A DNA stretch of 58,202 nucleotides from Pseudomonas trivialis (GCF_001439805.1 NZ_JYLK01000023.1:1-58202); one strand, 5' to 3'; shown: positions 15,492-26,672, numbered from the stretch's first letter. Notes: generated by a model from the letters alone, not told the origin. A program made the numbers and translations.

Positions 15492-16663
15492 GGCAACAGT
15501 TGCTCCCAGGCGGGTACGCCGATGGCAGGTTTTGGCAGGGCGGGCAGTGGCTCGCCGCCGGCGGGGCGGATGCCGTCACGTTCGAGGCTGTTGATTACGC
15601 GATCGGCAAAGTCCGGCGCCAGCGCCAGTTTGGTTGGCCAGCCCACCAGCAGGCGACCCTCTTCGGCGAGGAAGGCGTTGTCGGGGCGCACCAGGCCGGA
15701 CTGCAAGGGCTCGGCGCGGTCGACGCGCAGGGTGGCCCACCGGGTCTGGCTCATGTCGATCCACGGCAGCAGTTGCGCCAGCTCTTTTTGCGCGGTGGCG
15801 ATCTGTTCCTGTGGGGTGCGCGTCACGCCGTCGGCCTCGGCGATGTCGCCGCCCATGTACCACACCCAATTGCCGTCGGCGGCCGGGTGGGTGGTGATGG
15901 TGATGCGCGGTTTGGTGCCGCCGCCCAGGCAGTGGGCGTACAGCGGCTTGAGGCCGGGGCCCTTGGCGATGATCATGTGCAGCGGGCGTCTTTGCATGGC
16001 AGGAGTGCTCAGGCCCAAGGCCTTCAGCAGCTCGGCGGTACCGCCGCCGGCGCTCAACACGATGCGCTGGGCGCGGATCTCACGGCCATCCACCGTCAGA
16101 CCCACCAGCGTATTGCCCTCGCGCAGCGGCTCGATCCGTTGCCCGGCGAGCAGCCCGTCACCGGCCAGTTGCGCCAGGCGTTCGATCAGGCTGGGCACGT
16201 CGACGACCAGTTCCGCCAGGCGATAGACCTTGCCCTTGAAGCGGCGGTCCTGCAGGGCCGGTGGCAGCGCGTCGCCCTTGACCTGATCGACCCGGCCGCG
16301 CACGGCCTTGCTGGCGAAAAAACTGGTGAGGTTGCCGGCCAGGGTGCCGGGAGACCACAGGTAGTGAGCCTCGGAGAGCAGGCGCACGCCGGACAAATCC
16401 AGCTCACCGCTGCCGGCCAAGGCTTCGCGCCAGCGGCGTGGCATGTCGGCAATCGCCTCGGAGGCGCCGGTCAGCGCGCCGTGCAGCGCATATTTCGCAC
16501 CGCCGTGAATGATCCCCTGGGATTTCACACTCTGCCCGCCGCCCAGGGTGGCGCTTTCCACCACCACCGTGGAAAAGCCCTGGCGGCGCAGGCGCGCATT
16601 CAGCCAGAGGCCGGCAACCCCGGCGCCGACGATCAGGACGTCGGTGGAAATATCGGATGGCAT
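15488..16663 (-). CDS. FAD-dependent oxidoreductase (DAO family)
   Basis: A 391-residue flavoprotein with an N-terminal dinucleotide-binding motif GAGVAGL (13-19) and an acidic strand end, followed by a glycerol-3-phosphate-dehydrogenase-like SQGIIHGG segment near residue 48. The C-terminal RVDRAEPLQSGLVRPDNAF fits the DAO fold. It is coupled to the aldo/keto reductase through an ATGA overlap. No signal peptide is seen. Substrate unknown; glycerol-3-phosphate or an amino acid are possibilities only. Confidence 0.8.
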   Translation of the reverse strand: MPSDISTDVLIVGAGVAGLWLNARLRRQGFSTVVVESATLGGGQSVKSQGIIHGGAKYALHGALTGASEAIADMPRRWREALAGSGELDLSGVRLLSEAHYLWSPGTLAGNLTSFFASKAVRGRVDQVKGDALPPALQDRRFKGKVYRLAELVVDVPSLIERLAQLAGDGLLAGQRIEPLREGNTLVGLTVDGREIRAQRIVLSAGGGTAELLKALGLSTPAMQRRPLHMIIAKGPGLKPLYAHCLGGGTKPRITITTHPAADGNWVWYMGGDIAEADGVTRTPQEQIATAQKELAQLLPWIDMSQTRWATLRVDRAEPLQSGLVRPDNAFLAEEGRLLVGWPTKLALAPDFADRVINSLERDGIRPAGGEPLPALPKPAIGVPAWEQLLP

Positions 16664-16718
16664 GGGCGACCTCAGTGTTCAAGACAAGGGGCGCAGTATA
16701 CAGGCTGTAGCGTGGCGG

Positions 16719-17054
16719 TCAGTGCCCGGCGGTTTTCGAGAACAGTTGGATCACTACCACGCCCAGCACAATCAGGCCCATCCCCAGCATTGCCGGCACA
16801 TCGAGTTTCTGCCCGTAGATGAACAACGCCGCGATGCTCACCATCACAATCCCCATCCCGGCCCACACGGCGTACGCCACGCCCACCGGCACCGTGCGCA
16901 CCACCAGGGTCAGCATCCAGAACGCCACGCCATACCCCACGATCACCAGCAGCAGCGGGATCGGCGTACTCCAGCCCTTGATGGCTTTCATGGACACGGT
17001 GGCGATCACTTCCGAGCAGATGGCGATGGCCAGATAGTAATAGGCGGCATTCAT
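16719..17054 (-). CDS. Small multidrug resistance (SMR) transporter, EmrE-like
   Basis: A 111-residue four-helix membrane protein of the SMR family, which as a dimer exports quaternary ammonium and other cationic drugs against protons. Seen: the essential membrane glutamate Glu15 (SEVIATVSMKA), GYGVAFWMLTLVVRTVPVGVAYAVWAGMG in helices 2-3 and the helix-4 end GVVVIQLFSK. The start at MNAAYYYL (17054) gives the canonical length; 17093 would add a non-family leader. It is oriented with, and 55 bases upstream of, the FAD oxidoreductase, and divergent from waaA. Confidence 0.88.
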   Translation of the reverse strand: MNAAYYYLAIAICSEVIATVSMKAIKGWSTPIPLLLVIVGYGVAFWMLTLVVRTVPVGVAYAVWAGMGIVMVSIAALFIYGQKLDVPAMLGMGLIVLGVVVIQLFSKTAGH

Positions 17055-17135
17055 GGGGCAGTCCTCGGCGTGCGGCGGTATCAGGATGGGCATTCTATAG
17101 GCTCACTATTGAAAAAGCCGATAAACTCCGCCGCC

Positions 17136-18410
17136 ATGAATAGAACTCTCTACAGCTGTCTGTTTTACCTGGCGCTGCCGTTGGTGGCTTTACGTTTGTG
17201 GCTGCGTGCACGCAAGGCGCCGGCCTATGCACAGCGCGTGGGCGAGCGGTTTTCCCTTGGCTTGCCGGCGATGCAGCCCGGCGGGATCTGGGTGCATGCC
17301 GTGTCGGTGGGCGAAAGCATTGCCGCAGCGCCCATGGTCCGTGGGCTGCTGGAGCGTTATCCGCAGTTGCCGATCACGGTCACCTGCATGACACCGACCG
17401 GTTCCGAGCGTATCCAGGCGCTGTTCGCCAACGAGCCGCGCATCCAGCATTGCTACCTGCCCTATGACGTGCCGTGCGCGGCAAAGCGCTTTCTTGATCG
17501 CGTGCAGCCCAGGCTTGCGGTGATCATGGAAACCGAATTGTGGCCCAACCATATCCACGCCTGCGCCCGGCGCGGCATTCCGGTGGCGTTGGCCAATGCG
17601 CGATTGTCGGCGCGCTCGGCCAAGGGCTACGCGCGGTTTGCCAGGCTCACCGCGCCGATGCTGTCAGAGATGAGCCTGTTGGCCGTGCAGACGCAAACCG
17701 AAGCCGAACGCTTCCGAAGCCTCGGCGCGCGAGCGGACACGGTGGAGGTGACCGGCTCGATCAAGTTCGACCTGACCATCGACCCGCAATTACCGGTACG
17801 CGCCGCGGCCCTGCGTGAGCAATGGGGCGCCACCCAGCGCCCGGTATGGATCGCCGCCAGCACCCACGAAGGCGAGGATGCGGTGGTACTCGCGGCTCAT
17901 CGTCAACTGCTCGACAGCTATCCCAATGCGTTGTTGATTCTGGTGCCGCGCCATCAGGAGCGCTTCGGCCCGATGTTCGAGTTGTGCGAGCAACAGGGCT
18001 TTGCCACGGTGCGCCGTTCCAGCGGCGAACCCGTCACGGCGCAAACCGCCGTGTTGCTCGGCGATACCATGGGCGAGCTGCTGTTTCTGTATGCATTGGC
18101 CGACAGCGCTTTTGTCGGCGGCAGCCTGGTAGCGACCGGCGGGCATAACCCGCTTGAGCCGGCGGCGCTGGGGTTGCCGGTGATCATGGGGCCGCACCTG
18201 TTCAACTTTCTGGAGATCACCGCAATGATGCGCGAGGCCGGGGCGTTGCGTGAGGTGGATGATGCTGACGGTCTGGCCGAGGCGGTACGCCAGTTGTTCG
18301 AACTGCCGCAGGATGCCCGCCGCATGGCGCAGGCGGGGCTCAAGGTGATGCAGGCCAATCAGGGCGCGTTGCAGCGTTTGCTGGATGGCCTTGGCCGACT
18401 GATCAACTGA
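17136..18410 (+). CDS. waaA: 3-deoxy-D-manno-octulosonic acid (Kdo) transferase
   Basis: A 424-residue GT30 enzyme that adds Kdo to lipid IVA at the inner membrane, an essential early LPS step. Seen: an N-terminal membrane anchor (about 5-23), catalytic-base motif VGES (Glu60), and METELWPN near residue 130. The C-terminal GT-B signature VGGSLVATGGHNPLEPAALGLPVIMGPH is around residues 328-355. The length is normal. It is divergent from the SMR gene and ends 32 bases before the convergent tolC-type gene, with a degenerate REP piece in between. Confidence 0.95.
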   Translation: MNRTLYSCLFYLALPLVALRLWLRARKAPAYAQRVGERFSLGLPAMQPGGIWVHAVSVGESIAAAPMVRGLLERYPQLPITVTCMTPTGSERIQALFANEPRIQHCYLPYDVPCAAKRFLDRVQPRLAVIMETELWPNHIHACARRGIPVALANARLSARSAKGYARFARLTAPMLSEMSLLAVQTQTEAERFRSLGARADTVEVTGSIKFDLTIDPQLPVRAAALREQWGATQRPVWIAASTHEGEDAVVLAAHRQLLDSYPNALLILVPRHQERFGPMFELCEQQGFATVRRSSGEPVTAQTAVLLGDTMGELLFLYALADSAFVGGSLVATGGHNPLEPAALGLPVIMGPHLFNFLEITAMMREAGALREVDDADGLAEAVRQLFELPQDARRMAQAGLKVMQANQGALQRLLDGLGRLIN

Positions 18411-18428
18411 CATAGCACAGATAAAAAG

Positions 18429-18447
18429 CTGTGGGAGGGTTGTCAGG
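18429..18447. repeat. Degenerate single REP fragment
   Basis: CTGTGGGAGGG followed by TTGTCAGG keeps only the first half of the REP core and runs into the stop codon of the TolC-family gene. It appears to be a decayed copy between convergent genes. Confidence 0.4.
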
Positions 18448-19882
18448 ACCCGGGCCGGGCCTTGAGCTGTTCGGCGGCGGCTTTGGCGAGGTCCGGTGGC
18501 AGGAAATCGCGGTCCGGGTTGTAGTCGGCCTTGAGGTAGCGCGTCAGTTCCTGCAGGTCACCCGGGTTCAAGGTACCCGATGCCTGCTTCAGGCGCAGGT
18601 TGTCGAGAATGTAGTCATAGCGGCTGTTGTTGTAGTTGCGCACCGACGCGTAGAGCTGGCGCTGTGAGTCCAGCACGTCGACGATGTTGCGCGTTCCCAC
18701 CTGGTAACCGATTTCCGTGGCTTCCACCGCGCTCTGGTTGGAGATGATCGACTGGCGGCGCGCCTGCACCTGTTCCACATCGGTGTTCACCGCGCGGTGC
18801 AGGTTGCGCGTGTTTTCCACCACTTGGCGGCGCAGGCCTTCGCGCTGTTGCTCGGACTGGTCCAGGCGCGAATAGGACTCGCGCACCTGCGAGCTGGTAA
18901 GGCCGCCGCTGTAGAGCGGGATATTCAGGCGCAGGCCGACGGTGCGTTGCGACACATCGCCGCCGTAGGGAATCGGCAATTGGTTCGGATTGCCGAAGCC
19001 CAGCGCGTCGTTGTCACCCTTTTCGTACTGCGCCACCGCGTCGAGCGTAGGCAAGTGGCCGGCCTTGCGCTGGCGCAGGGTTTCTTCGGCGGCGGTGACG
19101 GCGTAGTTGCTGGCCAGCAGGTTGAGGTTCTGACGGCCGGCGGTTTCGACCCAGGCCTTGGCGTCGTTCGGCATCGGCGGCAGCACCGGCAGGCTGTGGA
19201 CGATGCCCTGGATTGCGTTGTACTGGCGGTTGGTCAGGGTGATCAGCGCTTCGAAGGCGTCGTCGACCTGGCGCTGGGCGAGGATGCGGTTGGCGCGGGC
19301 CGTGTCGTAGCTGGCCTGGGATTGCAACACGTCGGTCTTGTCCGACAGGCCCACGTCGAAGCGCTCGTTGGACTGGTCCAGCTGACGCTTGAAGGCGTTT
19401 TCTTCGGCCTTGGTCGAGGCCAGGTTGTCCTGGGCGCGCAGCACCGTGAAGTAGCTTTCGGCGCTTTGCAGGATCAGGTTCTGCTCGGTCGCCGAGAGTT
19501 GCAGCGAGGCCTGCTCGTTGACCGCATGGGCGGCCTGCAGCTGGAACCAGCGGTCGGCGCGAAACAGTGGCTGGCTCAGGGTCGCGCGCCAGGAGTGGGC
19601 GTCGCGGTTGACGGTGGCCGCCGGCTGGTCGAGCTGGGTGCGCACATTATTGCTGTCGGCACCGGCCGAGAGGTTGGGCAGCAAGCCGGCGCGGGCCTGG
19701 GGCACCACTTCCTTTTGCGCGCCATATTGGGCGCGGGCGGCGGCCAGGTCGGCGTTGTTGTTCACCGCCTCCTGGTAGACGCTGACCAGATCGGTGTTGA
19801 CGGACAAGGGCGCTTCAGCTGCCCAGACCCATCCATTGGTCGCACAAGACACGGCAAGGGCCAGTGAGAGTTTGCGCAGCAT
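18443..19882 (-). CDS. tolC: TolC-family outer-membrane channel (type I secretion / efflux)
   Basis: A 479-residue outer-membrane factor. A cleavable signal (cut near AWA-A, about residue 21) is followed by two tandem OEP repeats rich in Gln, Ala and Asn heptads, e.g. QSQASYDTARANRILAQRQVDDAFEAL and IGYQVGTRNIVDVLDSQRQLY. These make the trimeric alpha-barrel and beta-barrel conduit for tripartite efflux and type I secretion. It corresponds in position to P. aeruginosa OpmH (PA4974). No pump or adaptor gene is adjacent, so it probably serves several partners. It is divergent from the TPP-riboswitch/thiC unit. Confidence 0.88.
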   Translation of the reverse strand: MLRKLSLALAVSCATNGWVWAAEAPLSVNTDLVSVYQEAVNNNADLAAARAQYGAQKEVVPQARAGLLPNLSAGADSNNVRTQLDQPAATVNRDAHSWRATLSQPLFRADRWFQLQAAHAVNEQASLQLSATEQNLILQSAESYFTVLRAQDNLASTKAEENAFKRQLDQSNERFDVGLSDKTDVLQSQASYDTARANRILAQRQVDDAFEALITLTNRQYNAIQGIVHSLPVLPPMPNDAKAWVETAGRQNLNLLASNYAVTAAEETLRQRKAGHLPTLDAVAQYEKGDNDALGFGNPNQLPIPYGGDVSQRTVGLRLNIPLYSGGLTSSQVRESYSRLDQSEQQREGLRRQVVENTRNLHRAVNTDVEQVQARRQSIISNQSAVEATEIGYQVGTRNIVDVLDSQRQLYASVRNYNNSRYDYILDNLRLKQASGTLNPGDLQELTRYLKADYNPDRDFLPPDLAKAAAEQLKARPGS

Positions 19883-20081
19883 GAGGCGATCCCTGAATAA
19901 ATATTACGCTGATAATTAATCGTCCAAGGCTACGGTGGCGCCTGTACAGCGTCAAGCCTTGAGACCGCTCTGGAGTGTAGTGGCGCGACCACGGCACAAC
20001 AATCCCGCAATCACGCCATTCATCACGCCTGATCCACCGTTATTGGCAATTTGCCCACGCCATGGTCTAGACTGGCCGCGT

Positions 20082-20172
20082 TCTTGTCGGGGTGCCTTGT
20101 TGGAAGGCTGAGATCGGTAAATACCGGATCCCGTTGAACCTGATCAGGTTAACGCCTGCGTAGGGAACAAGA
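20082..20172 (+). promoter_or_regulatory. TPP riboswitch (THI element)
   Basis: The P1 stem TCTTGT (20082-20087) / ACAAGA (20167-20172) encloses the conserved GGGGTGCC, CTGAGA and ACCTGATCAGGTTAACGCCTGCGTAGGGA elements of the thiamine pyrophosphate aptamer. It precedes thiC by about 160 bases of leader that can act as expression platform. A weak promoter (TTGGCA 20043-20048 with TCTAGA 20066-20071) lies just upstream. The rest of the 449-base gap 19883-20331 is tolC upstream sequence and leader, with no gene seen. Confidence 0.95.
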
Positions 20173-20331
20173 TTTCTCGTCACCCGGCGAGTCCTCTTGT
20201 GCTTCGTCCGGGATGCTGTTCGACCATCGAACGCCCTCGTGCACAGAGCACAGCACTGCCATCAGTGCGTCCATCCGTCCCAGGTTCGCTCCGACAACAA
20301 TCCACCGCCTGGATAAGTTGGAGAGCCTGTG

Positions 20332-22236
<1,905 letters not shown>

Positions 22237-22263
22237 TTCGGGATTTTAGTGGTCTGTACCGGC

Positions 22264-22333
22264 CTCATCGGGAACAAGCCCCCTCCCACAGTTGAAATGC
22301 ATGCCAACTGTGGGAGGGGGCTTGCTCGCGATA
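22264..22333. repeat. REP doublet, tail-facing pair with short spacer
   Basis: The two REP cores are oriented opposite to those at 161, 10938 and 26525: the TCGGGA ends face outwards and the CCCACA/TGTGGG ends face each other across about 20 bases. The inner palindrome CCCACAGTTG...CAACTGTGGG is perfect. It lies between thiC and cytX and supplies the spurious in-frame extension of cytX. Confidence 0.85.
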
Positions 22334-22375
22334 ACCCTCTTGAAAACAACAAGTGCCTCTCAGAGACAATCTCCC

Positions 22376-23665
22376 TTGAACATTCAACCCAGCACCTATT
22401 CCCCCGACATCGCCGTGCCCGCCGACAAACGCGTCTTCGGCGCCCGCGACCTGTTCTCCTTGTGGTTCTCCCTCGGCATCGGTCTGATGGTCCTGCAAAC
22501 CGGCGCGTTATTGGCGCCTGGCCTCGGTCTGTCGGGATCACTGCTGGCGATCTTCCTTGGCACCCTGGTCGGCGTGTTGCTGCTGGCTGCTGTCGGCGTG
22601 ATCGGCAGCGACACCGGCCTGTCCGCCATGGCCGCGCTCAAGCTCAGCCTCGGCAGCCGGGGCGCGAGCCTGCCGGCGCTGCTCAACCTGTTGCAGTTGA
22701 TCGGTTGGGGCTCCTTCGAAATCATCGTGATGCGCGACGCCGCCAGCCTGCTGGGCACGCGCGCGTTCAGCGACGGCAGTGTGTTCGCCAGCCCGTTGCT
22801 GTGGACCCTGTTCTTCGGCAGCCTGGCGACGTTGCTGGCGGTAAGCGGCCCGCTGACCTTCGTGCGGCAGGTGCTGCGCAAGTGGGGCATCTGGCTGCTG
22901 CTCGCTGCCTGCCTGTGGCTGACCTGGAACCTGTTCGCCAAGGCCGACCTCGCCGCGCTCTGGGCCCGGCCCGGTGATGGCTCGCTGCCGTTTGCGGTGG
23001 GCTTTGATATCGCCATTGCCATGCCGTTGTCGTGGCTGCCGCTGATCGCCGATTACTCACGCTTCGGCAAACGCGCGAAAAGCGTGTTCGGTGGCACGGC
23101 GCTGGGGTTCTTCATCGGGAATGTCTGGCTGATGAGCCTGGGCGTGGCCTACACCCTGGCGTTCGCGCCGAGCGGTGAGGTCAATGCATTGCTGTTGGCG
23201 CTGGCCGGCGCGGGTCTGGGCATTCCGCTGCTGCTGATCCTGTTGGACGAGTCGGAAAACGCGTTTGCCGATATTCACTCGGCGGCGGTGTCCAGCGCGA
23301 TGCTGGTGCGCTTGAAGGTCGAGCACCTGGCGCTGGCTATTGGGGTGGTCTGCACCTTGATTGCCTGCGTTGCGCCGTTGGCCCAGTACCAGAACTTCCT
23401 GCTGCTGATCGGTTCGGTGTTTGCGCCGCTGTTTGGCGTGGTGCTGGTGGATCACTTCATCCTGCGCCGTCGCGGCCAGGGGGCGGTCGTTGAACTGCGT
23501 TGGCCGGCCTTGGTGGCGTGGCTGGGGGGCATTGCCACTTACCACCTGCTGGCCAAGCTGTATCCGGACATCGGCGCAACCCTGCCGGCGCTGGTGCTGG
23601 CAGGGGGGTTGCAGTTTGTCCTGGCTCGCGCCTTCAGCGGCGTGCGGGCATCAGCTCAGGCTTGA
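22376..23665 (+). CDS. cytX: Hydroxymethylpyrimidine permease CytX (NCS1 family)
   Basis: A 429-residue nucleobase:cation symporter-1 protein with about 12 membrane helices. Seen: FGARDLFSLWFSLGIGLMVLQTGALLAPGLGL in the first helices and PLSWLPLIADYSRFGK mid-protein, a family feature. Next to thiC it most likely imports the thiamine pyrimidine HMP. The start is taken as TTG 22376 (NIQPSTYSPD), because the longer frame to 22292 is REP-encoded. It is probably co-transcribed with thiC, though the REP pair may reduce read-through. Confidence 0.8.
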   Translation: MNIQPSTYSPDIAVPADKRVFGARDLFSLWFSLGIGLMVLQTGALLAPGLGLSGSLLAIFLGTLVGVLLLAAVGVIGSDTGLSAMAALKLSLGSRGASLPALLNLLQLIGWGSFEIIVMRDAASLLGTRAFSDGSVFASPLLWTLFFGSLATLLAVSGPLTFVRQVLRKWGIWLLLAACLWLTWNLFAKADLAALWARPGDGSLPFAVGFDIAIAMPLSWLPLIADYSRFGKRAKSVFGGTALGFFIGNVWLMSLGVAYTLAFAPSGEVNALLLALAGAGLGIPLLLILLDESENAFADIHSAAVSSAMLVRLKVEHLALAIGVVCTLIACVAPLAQYQNFLLLIGSVFAPLFGVVLVDHFILRRRGQGAVVELRWPALVAWLGGIATYHLLAKLYPDIGATLPALVLAGGLQFVLARAFSGVRASAQA

Positions 23666-24380
23666 GGATGCCTTCCAGGCGCGAGTAGGGGATCTGCAAC
23701 TCGACGTGGCCCAGGGCGTACGGCGCGATGGTGCTGGTGGGGTACTTGAGGATCACACCGCCGTAGGTCAGCGCCACGTTCGGGGTCTTCTGGAAAGGGT
23801 ATTTCTTCACGAACTCCGGCTCCAGGCTCAGGCGCGTGCTGATCAGCCAGCTGTTGTGCGCCACCTGGGCAGCTTTCCAGAGGGCCTCTTCCTTGCCGGG
23901 CAGCAGCATGTCGGTGAGCGAGAGGGCCTTTTGCTGCTGGCGCGAATAGTTGATGAAGGCGCGGCCGGGTTCTCCATGAGTGGCGCCCTGGTCCAGGTAG
24001 CTGGACAGTTCGATAATCACCAAGCCGTCATGCTGCTCGCGTACCTTGGCCTGCAAGTACATGCTGTTGCGCGGGGCGGCGGTCTTCAGGAACTGTTCGC
24101 GATAGGTGTCCAGGCTGGTCGGCAGCGGGTCGCTGGCGTTGGTTTGAGCCATTTCCAGCAGGCGCTGTTCGATCAGCGCATCCAGCTTGGGCTCCTTGGC
24201 AAAATGCACGGTGTCGATGTTCACCAGCGGGCAATCAGTGCTGGTGCAGCCCGGCTTGCTTTGCTCGCTGGCGTCGCGGGTGGCTTCCAGAGGCGTGTGC
24301 CACGCGGGTTGGAACAGGCTCTGGCAGGCGCCGAGGGTCAATGCGATACACGCCACGGAGGCGATTTTCAAGAGCGACAT
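23634..24380 (-). CDS. Lipoprotein with RsiV/DUF3298-like domain
   Basis: A 248-residue lipoprotein with lipobox LGAC (Cys19). The C-terminal part carries the DUF3298 pattern: SLTDMLLPGKEEALWKAAQ, then FVKKYPFQKTPNVALTYGGVILKYPTSTIAPYALGHVELQIPYSRL. That domain, with a preceding DUF4163-like region, occurs in lysozyme-responsive anti-sigma factor RsiV and in many envelope lipoproteins. A lysozyme-binding role is possible but unproven. The gene is convergent with cytX, overlapping its end by 32 bases, and divergent from nudF. Confidence 0.7.
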   Translation of the reverse strand: MSLLKIASVACIALTLGACQSLFQPAWHTPLEATRDASEQSKPGCTSTDCPLVNIDTVHFAKEPKLDALIEQRLLEMAQTNASDPLPTSLDTYREQFLKTAAPRNSMYLQAKVREQHDGLVIIELSSYLDQGATHGEPGRAFINYSRQQQKALSLTDMLLPGKEEALWKAAQVAHNSWLISTRLSLEPEFVKKYPFQKTPNVALTYGGVILKYPTSTIAPYALGHVELQIPYSRLEGILKPELMPARR

Positions 24381-24572
24381 GTAGGGTCTTCTTCCGTCGA
24401 TAAGAGCGAAATTCGTGGAGCTTCGACTACCGGCAAGGCAGTCAGTTCGCACTAAGCTGATTAGAGTGAGTTTGACGCCAGCCGTCTATCCCGGCAACTG
24501 GAAAGGGGCTGCATCCGAGGGCTGGAGCGCGTTAGGATGGCGCCCATTGCGCAGGCTTATCGAGGATGGGAC

Positions 24573-25190
24573 ATGACGGGTATTGCGAAATCGACGCCGA
24601 GCACAATCGAAATTGTTCAGCGCGACAATGCTTATAAAGGCTTCTACAAGCTCGATCGCGTGCAACTGCGCCACGAAAAATTCGATGGCGGCATGAGCCG
24701 AGTGATCAACCGCGAAGTGTTCGTGCGTCACGATGCTGTCTGCGTGCTGCCCTACGACCCGCAACGCGATGAAGTGGTGCTGATCGAGCAGTTTCGCGTC
24801 GGCGCCATGGGGCGTACCGATAACCCGTGGCTGGTGGAAATGGTTGCCGGGCTGATCGACAAGGACGAAGAACCGGAGGAGGTTGCACACCGCGAAGCCG
24901 AGGAGGAAGCTGGGCTGACGTTCTCCGCGCTGTGGCCGATCACCAAGTATTTCCCGTCGCCCGGTGGCAGTACCGAATTTGTGCACCTGTTCCTGGGCCG
25001 TTGCGACAGCGCGGGAGCCGGTGGCGTCCATGGACTGGAAGAAGAGGCAGAAGATATCCGCGTCACGGTGTGGGCGTTTGAAGACGCCCTGCAAGCCGTG
25101 CGCGACGGCAGAATTTCCAACGCAGCCAGCATTATCGCCCTGCAGTGGCTCGCGCTTAACCGCGCGGAAGTGAGGGGGTTATGGCAGTAA
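24573..25190 (+). CDS. nudF: ADP-ribose pyrophosphatase NudF
   Basis: A 205-residue Nudix hydrolase that cleaves ADP-ribose to AMP and ribose 5-phosphate. The complete Nudix box runs from Gly93 to about 115 (GLIDKDEEPEEVAHREAEEEAG), followed by YFPSPGGSTEF typical of the ADP-ribose group. ATG 24573 follows a GAGGATGGGA ribosome-binding site and gives a length close to E. coli NudF. It overlaps the next gene by 10 bases, as in the conserved nudF-yqiB-cpdA-yqiA-parE order shared with enterics. Confidence 0.93.
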   Translation: MTGIAKSTPSTIEIVQRDNAYKGFYKLDRVQLRHEKFDGGMSRVINREVFVRHDAVCVLPYDPQRDEVVLIEQFRVGAMGRTDNPWLVEMVAGLIDKDEEPEEVAHREAEEEAGLTFSALWPITKYFPSPGGSTEFVHLFLGRCDSAGAGGVHGLEEEAEDIRVTVWAFEDALQAVRDGRISNAASIIALQWLALNRAEVRGLWQ

Positions 25191-25630
25191 AGGCACGGGA
25201 ACGCTATCGCGTTGACCTGATCGGGTTGCAAGCGGCCTGCGAGGCCAACTATGCGCGGCTGATGCGCCTGCTTCCCGACATGCGCCACGCCCCCGAGGCG
25301 CGGCGCATCGGGGTGACCCACGGCGACCAGATGCTCGGCGTGCTGGCCCTGGAGGTCATCGTCAACTGCCCCTATACCACCACCCTGCGCGTGCGCCAGG
25401 AACACAGCCTGCCGTGGCTGCCGGTGCCGCAACTGGAAGTGCAGGTGTACCACGATGCGCGCATGGCCGAAGTGATCAGTGCCGAGCATGCGCGGCGTTT
25501 TCGCAGCATCTATCCCTACCCGAATGTGTTCATGCACCAGCCCGATGAGAAAGCACAGCTCAATGTGTTCCTCGGCGAGTGGTTGAGCCATTGCCTGGCC
25601 CTGGGCCATGAGTTCGCAGTGGTGCGCTAG
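25181..25630 (+). CDS. yqiB: DUF1249 family protein (YqiB)
   Basis: A 149-residue protein matching the DUF1249/YqiB family: LQAACEANYARLMRLLPDM at the start, CPYTTTLRVRQ mid-protein and PNVFMHQPDEKAQLNVFLGEWLSHCLALGH near the end. The function is unknown. Its fixed place between nudF and cpdA across gamma-proteobacteria suggests a housekeeping role. It begins inside nudF, so coupling is expected. Confidence 0.85.
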   Translation: MAVKARERYRVDLIGLQAACEANYARLMRLLPDMRHAPEARRIGVTHGDQMLGVLALEVIVNCPYTTTLRVRQEHSLPWLPVPQLEVQVYHDARMAEVISAEHARRFRSIYPYPNVFMHQPDEKAQLNVFLGEWLSHCLALGHEFAVVR

Positions 25631-25690
25631 ACCCCGCTTCAGCATAATGCCCACAAATGTTCATTTACTGTGATTGCCAGGGAGAGCGCC

Positions 25691-26503
25691 TTGCCCCGCG
25701 TACCCACTGTGAACCCTGACACTGCCTTGCTGGTGCAACTGTCCGACAGCCATTTGTCTGCCGACGGCGACAGCACGTTGCTGGGCATGAATACCCGTGA
25801 CAGCCTGCATCGGGTGGTCGCGCTTGTGCGCGAGCAGCAGCCCTGTGTCGATCTGGTGTTGGCCACGGGAGATTTGTCCCAGGACGGCACGCTGGCGTCG
25901 TATCAGCAATTTCGCGCTACGACCGCGCCGCTTGGCGCACCGACGCGCTGGATTCCAGGAAACCACGATGAACCGCAGGTCATGATCCAGGCCGCCGTGA
26001 ACAGCGACCTGCTGGACCCCGTGGTCGATGTCGGCAACTGGCGCATCACCCTGCTCGATTCCGCCGTGCCCGGCTCGGTGCCGGGCTACCTGGAGGACCA
26101 GCAACTGCAACTGCTGGCCCAAGCCTTGAGCGAAGCGCCTGATCAACATCACCTGGTGTGCTTTCACCACCATCCGGTGCCCATCGGCTGCGCGTGGATG
26201 GAGCCCATTGGTTTGCGCAACCCGGAAGCATTGTTTGCCGTGCTCGACCGCTTCCCCCAGGTCAGGGCGGTGCTGTGGGGGCATGTGCATCAGGAAATTG
26301 ACCGGGCGCGCAATGGTGTGCGTCTGCTGGCATCGCCGTCCACCTGCATCCAGTTCGCGCCGGGCAGCGAGGATTTTGCGGTCAGCGAGCAGGCGCCGGG
26401 CTACCGTTGGCTGCGCCTGCATGCCGACGGACGGTTGGAGACCGGGGTGGAGCGTGTCACAGACTTTGCGTTTACTGTCGATTACGGCAGTAACGGTTAT
26501 TAA
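25691..26503 (+). CDS. cpdA: 3',5'-cyclic AMP phosphodiesterase CpdA
   Basis: A 270-residue calcineurin-like metallophosphoesterase that degrades cAMP; in P. aeruginosa it tunes Vfr-cAMP signalling. Metal motifs are complete: DSH (19-21), GDLSQDG, GNHDE, HHHP and GHVH. The start TTG 25691 is chosen because AGGGAGAG lies directly upstream (25679-25686) and the residues before it, back to GTG 25670, do not look conserved. A REPIN follows the stop, probably separating it from yqiA. Confidence 0.9.
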   Translation: MPRVPTVNPDTALLVQLSDSHLSADGDSTLLGMNTRDSLHRVVALVREQQPCVDLVLATGDLSQDGTLASYQQFRATTAPLGAPTRWIPGNHDEPQVMIQAAVNSDLLDPVVDVGNWRITLLDSAVPGSVPGYLEDQQLQLLAQALSEAPDQHHLVCFHHHPVPIGCAWMEPIGLRNPEALFAVLDRFPQVRAVLWGHVHQEIDRARNGVRLLASPSTCIQFAPGSEDFAVSEQAPGYRWLRLHADGRLETGVERVTDFAFTVDYGSNGY

Positions 26504-26524
26504 AAGCTGCAAACACCCAATAAA

Positions 26525-26616
26525 CGTGGGAGGGGGCTTGCTCCCGATAGCGGTGGATCAGCCGGCACCTGTACGCCCTGACCCACCGCTATCGGGAGCA
26601 AGCCCCCTCCCACATT
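26525..26616. repeat. REP doublet (REPIN-like), head-facing pair
   Basis: GTGGGAGGGGGCTTGCTCCCGATAGCGG is mirrored by CCGCTATCGGGAGCAAGCCCCCTCCCAC across a spacer of about 35 bases. This is the best-preserved copy in the window; the arms match almost perfectly. It lies between cpdA and yqiA. Confidence 0.9.
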
Positions 26617-26672
26617 CTGCCCATATTCCCTGTAAACTGCGCCTCTTTGGCTGAGTCACGGAGAGCCCTGGC

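Noticed and set aside
18416..18433. Bidirectional terminator between waaA and the TolC gene
   Set aside because: CACAG/CTGTG is only a five-base stem, and the A-run lies in the loop rather than after the stem.
22292..22375. N-terminal extension of cytX (starting MKCMPTVGGG)
   Set aside because: The extension is encoded by the REP element; family similarity begins at the TTG-started NIQPSTYSPD.
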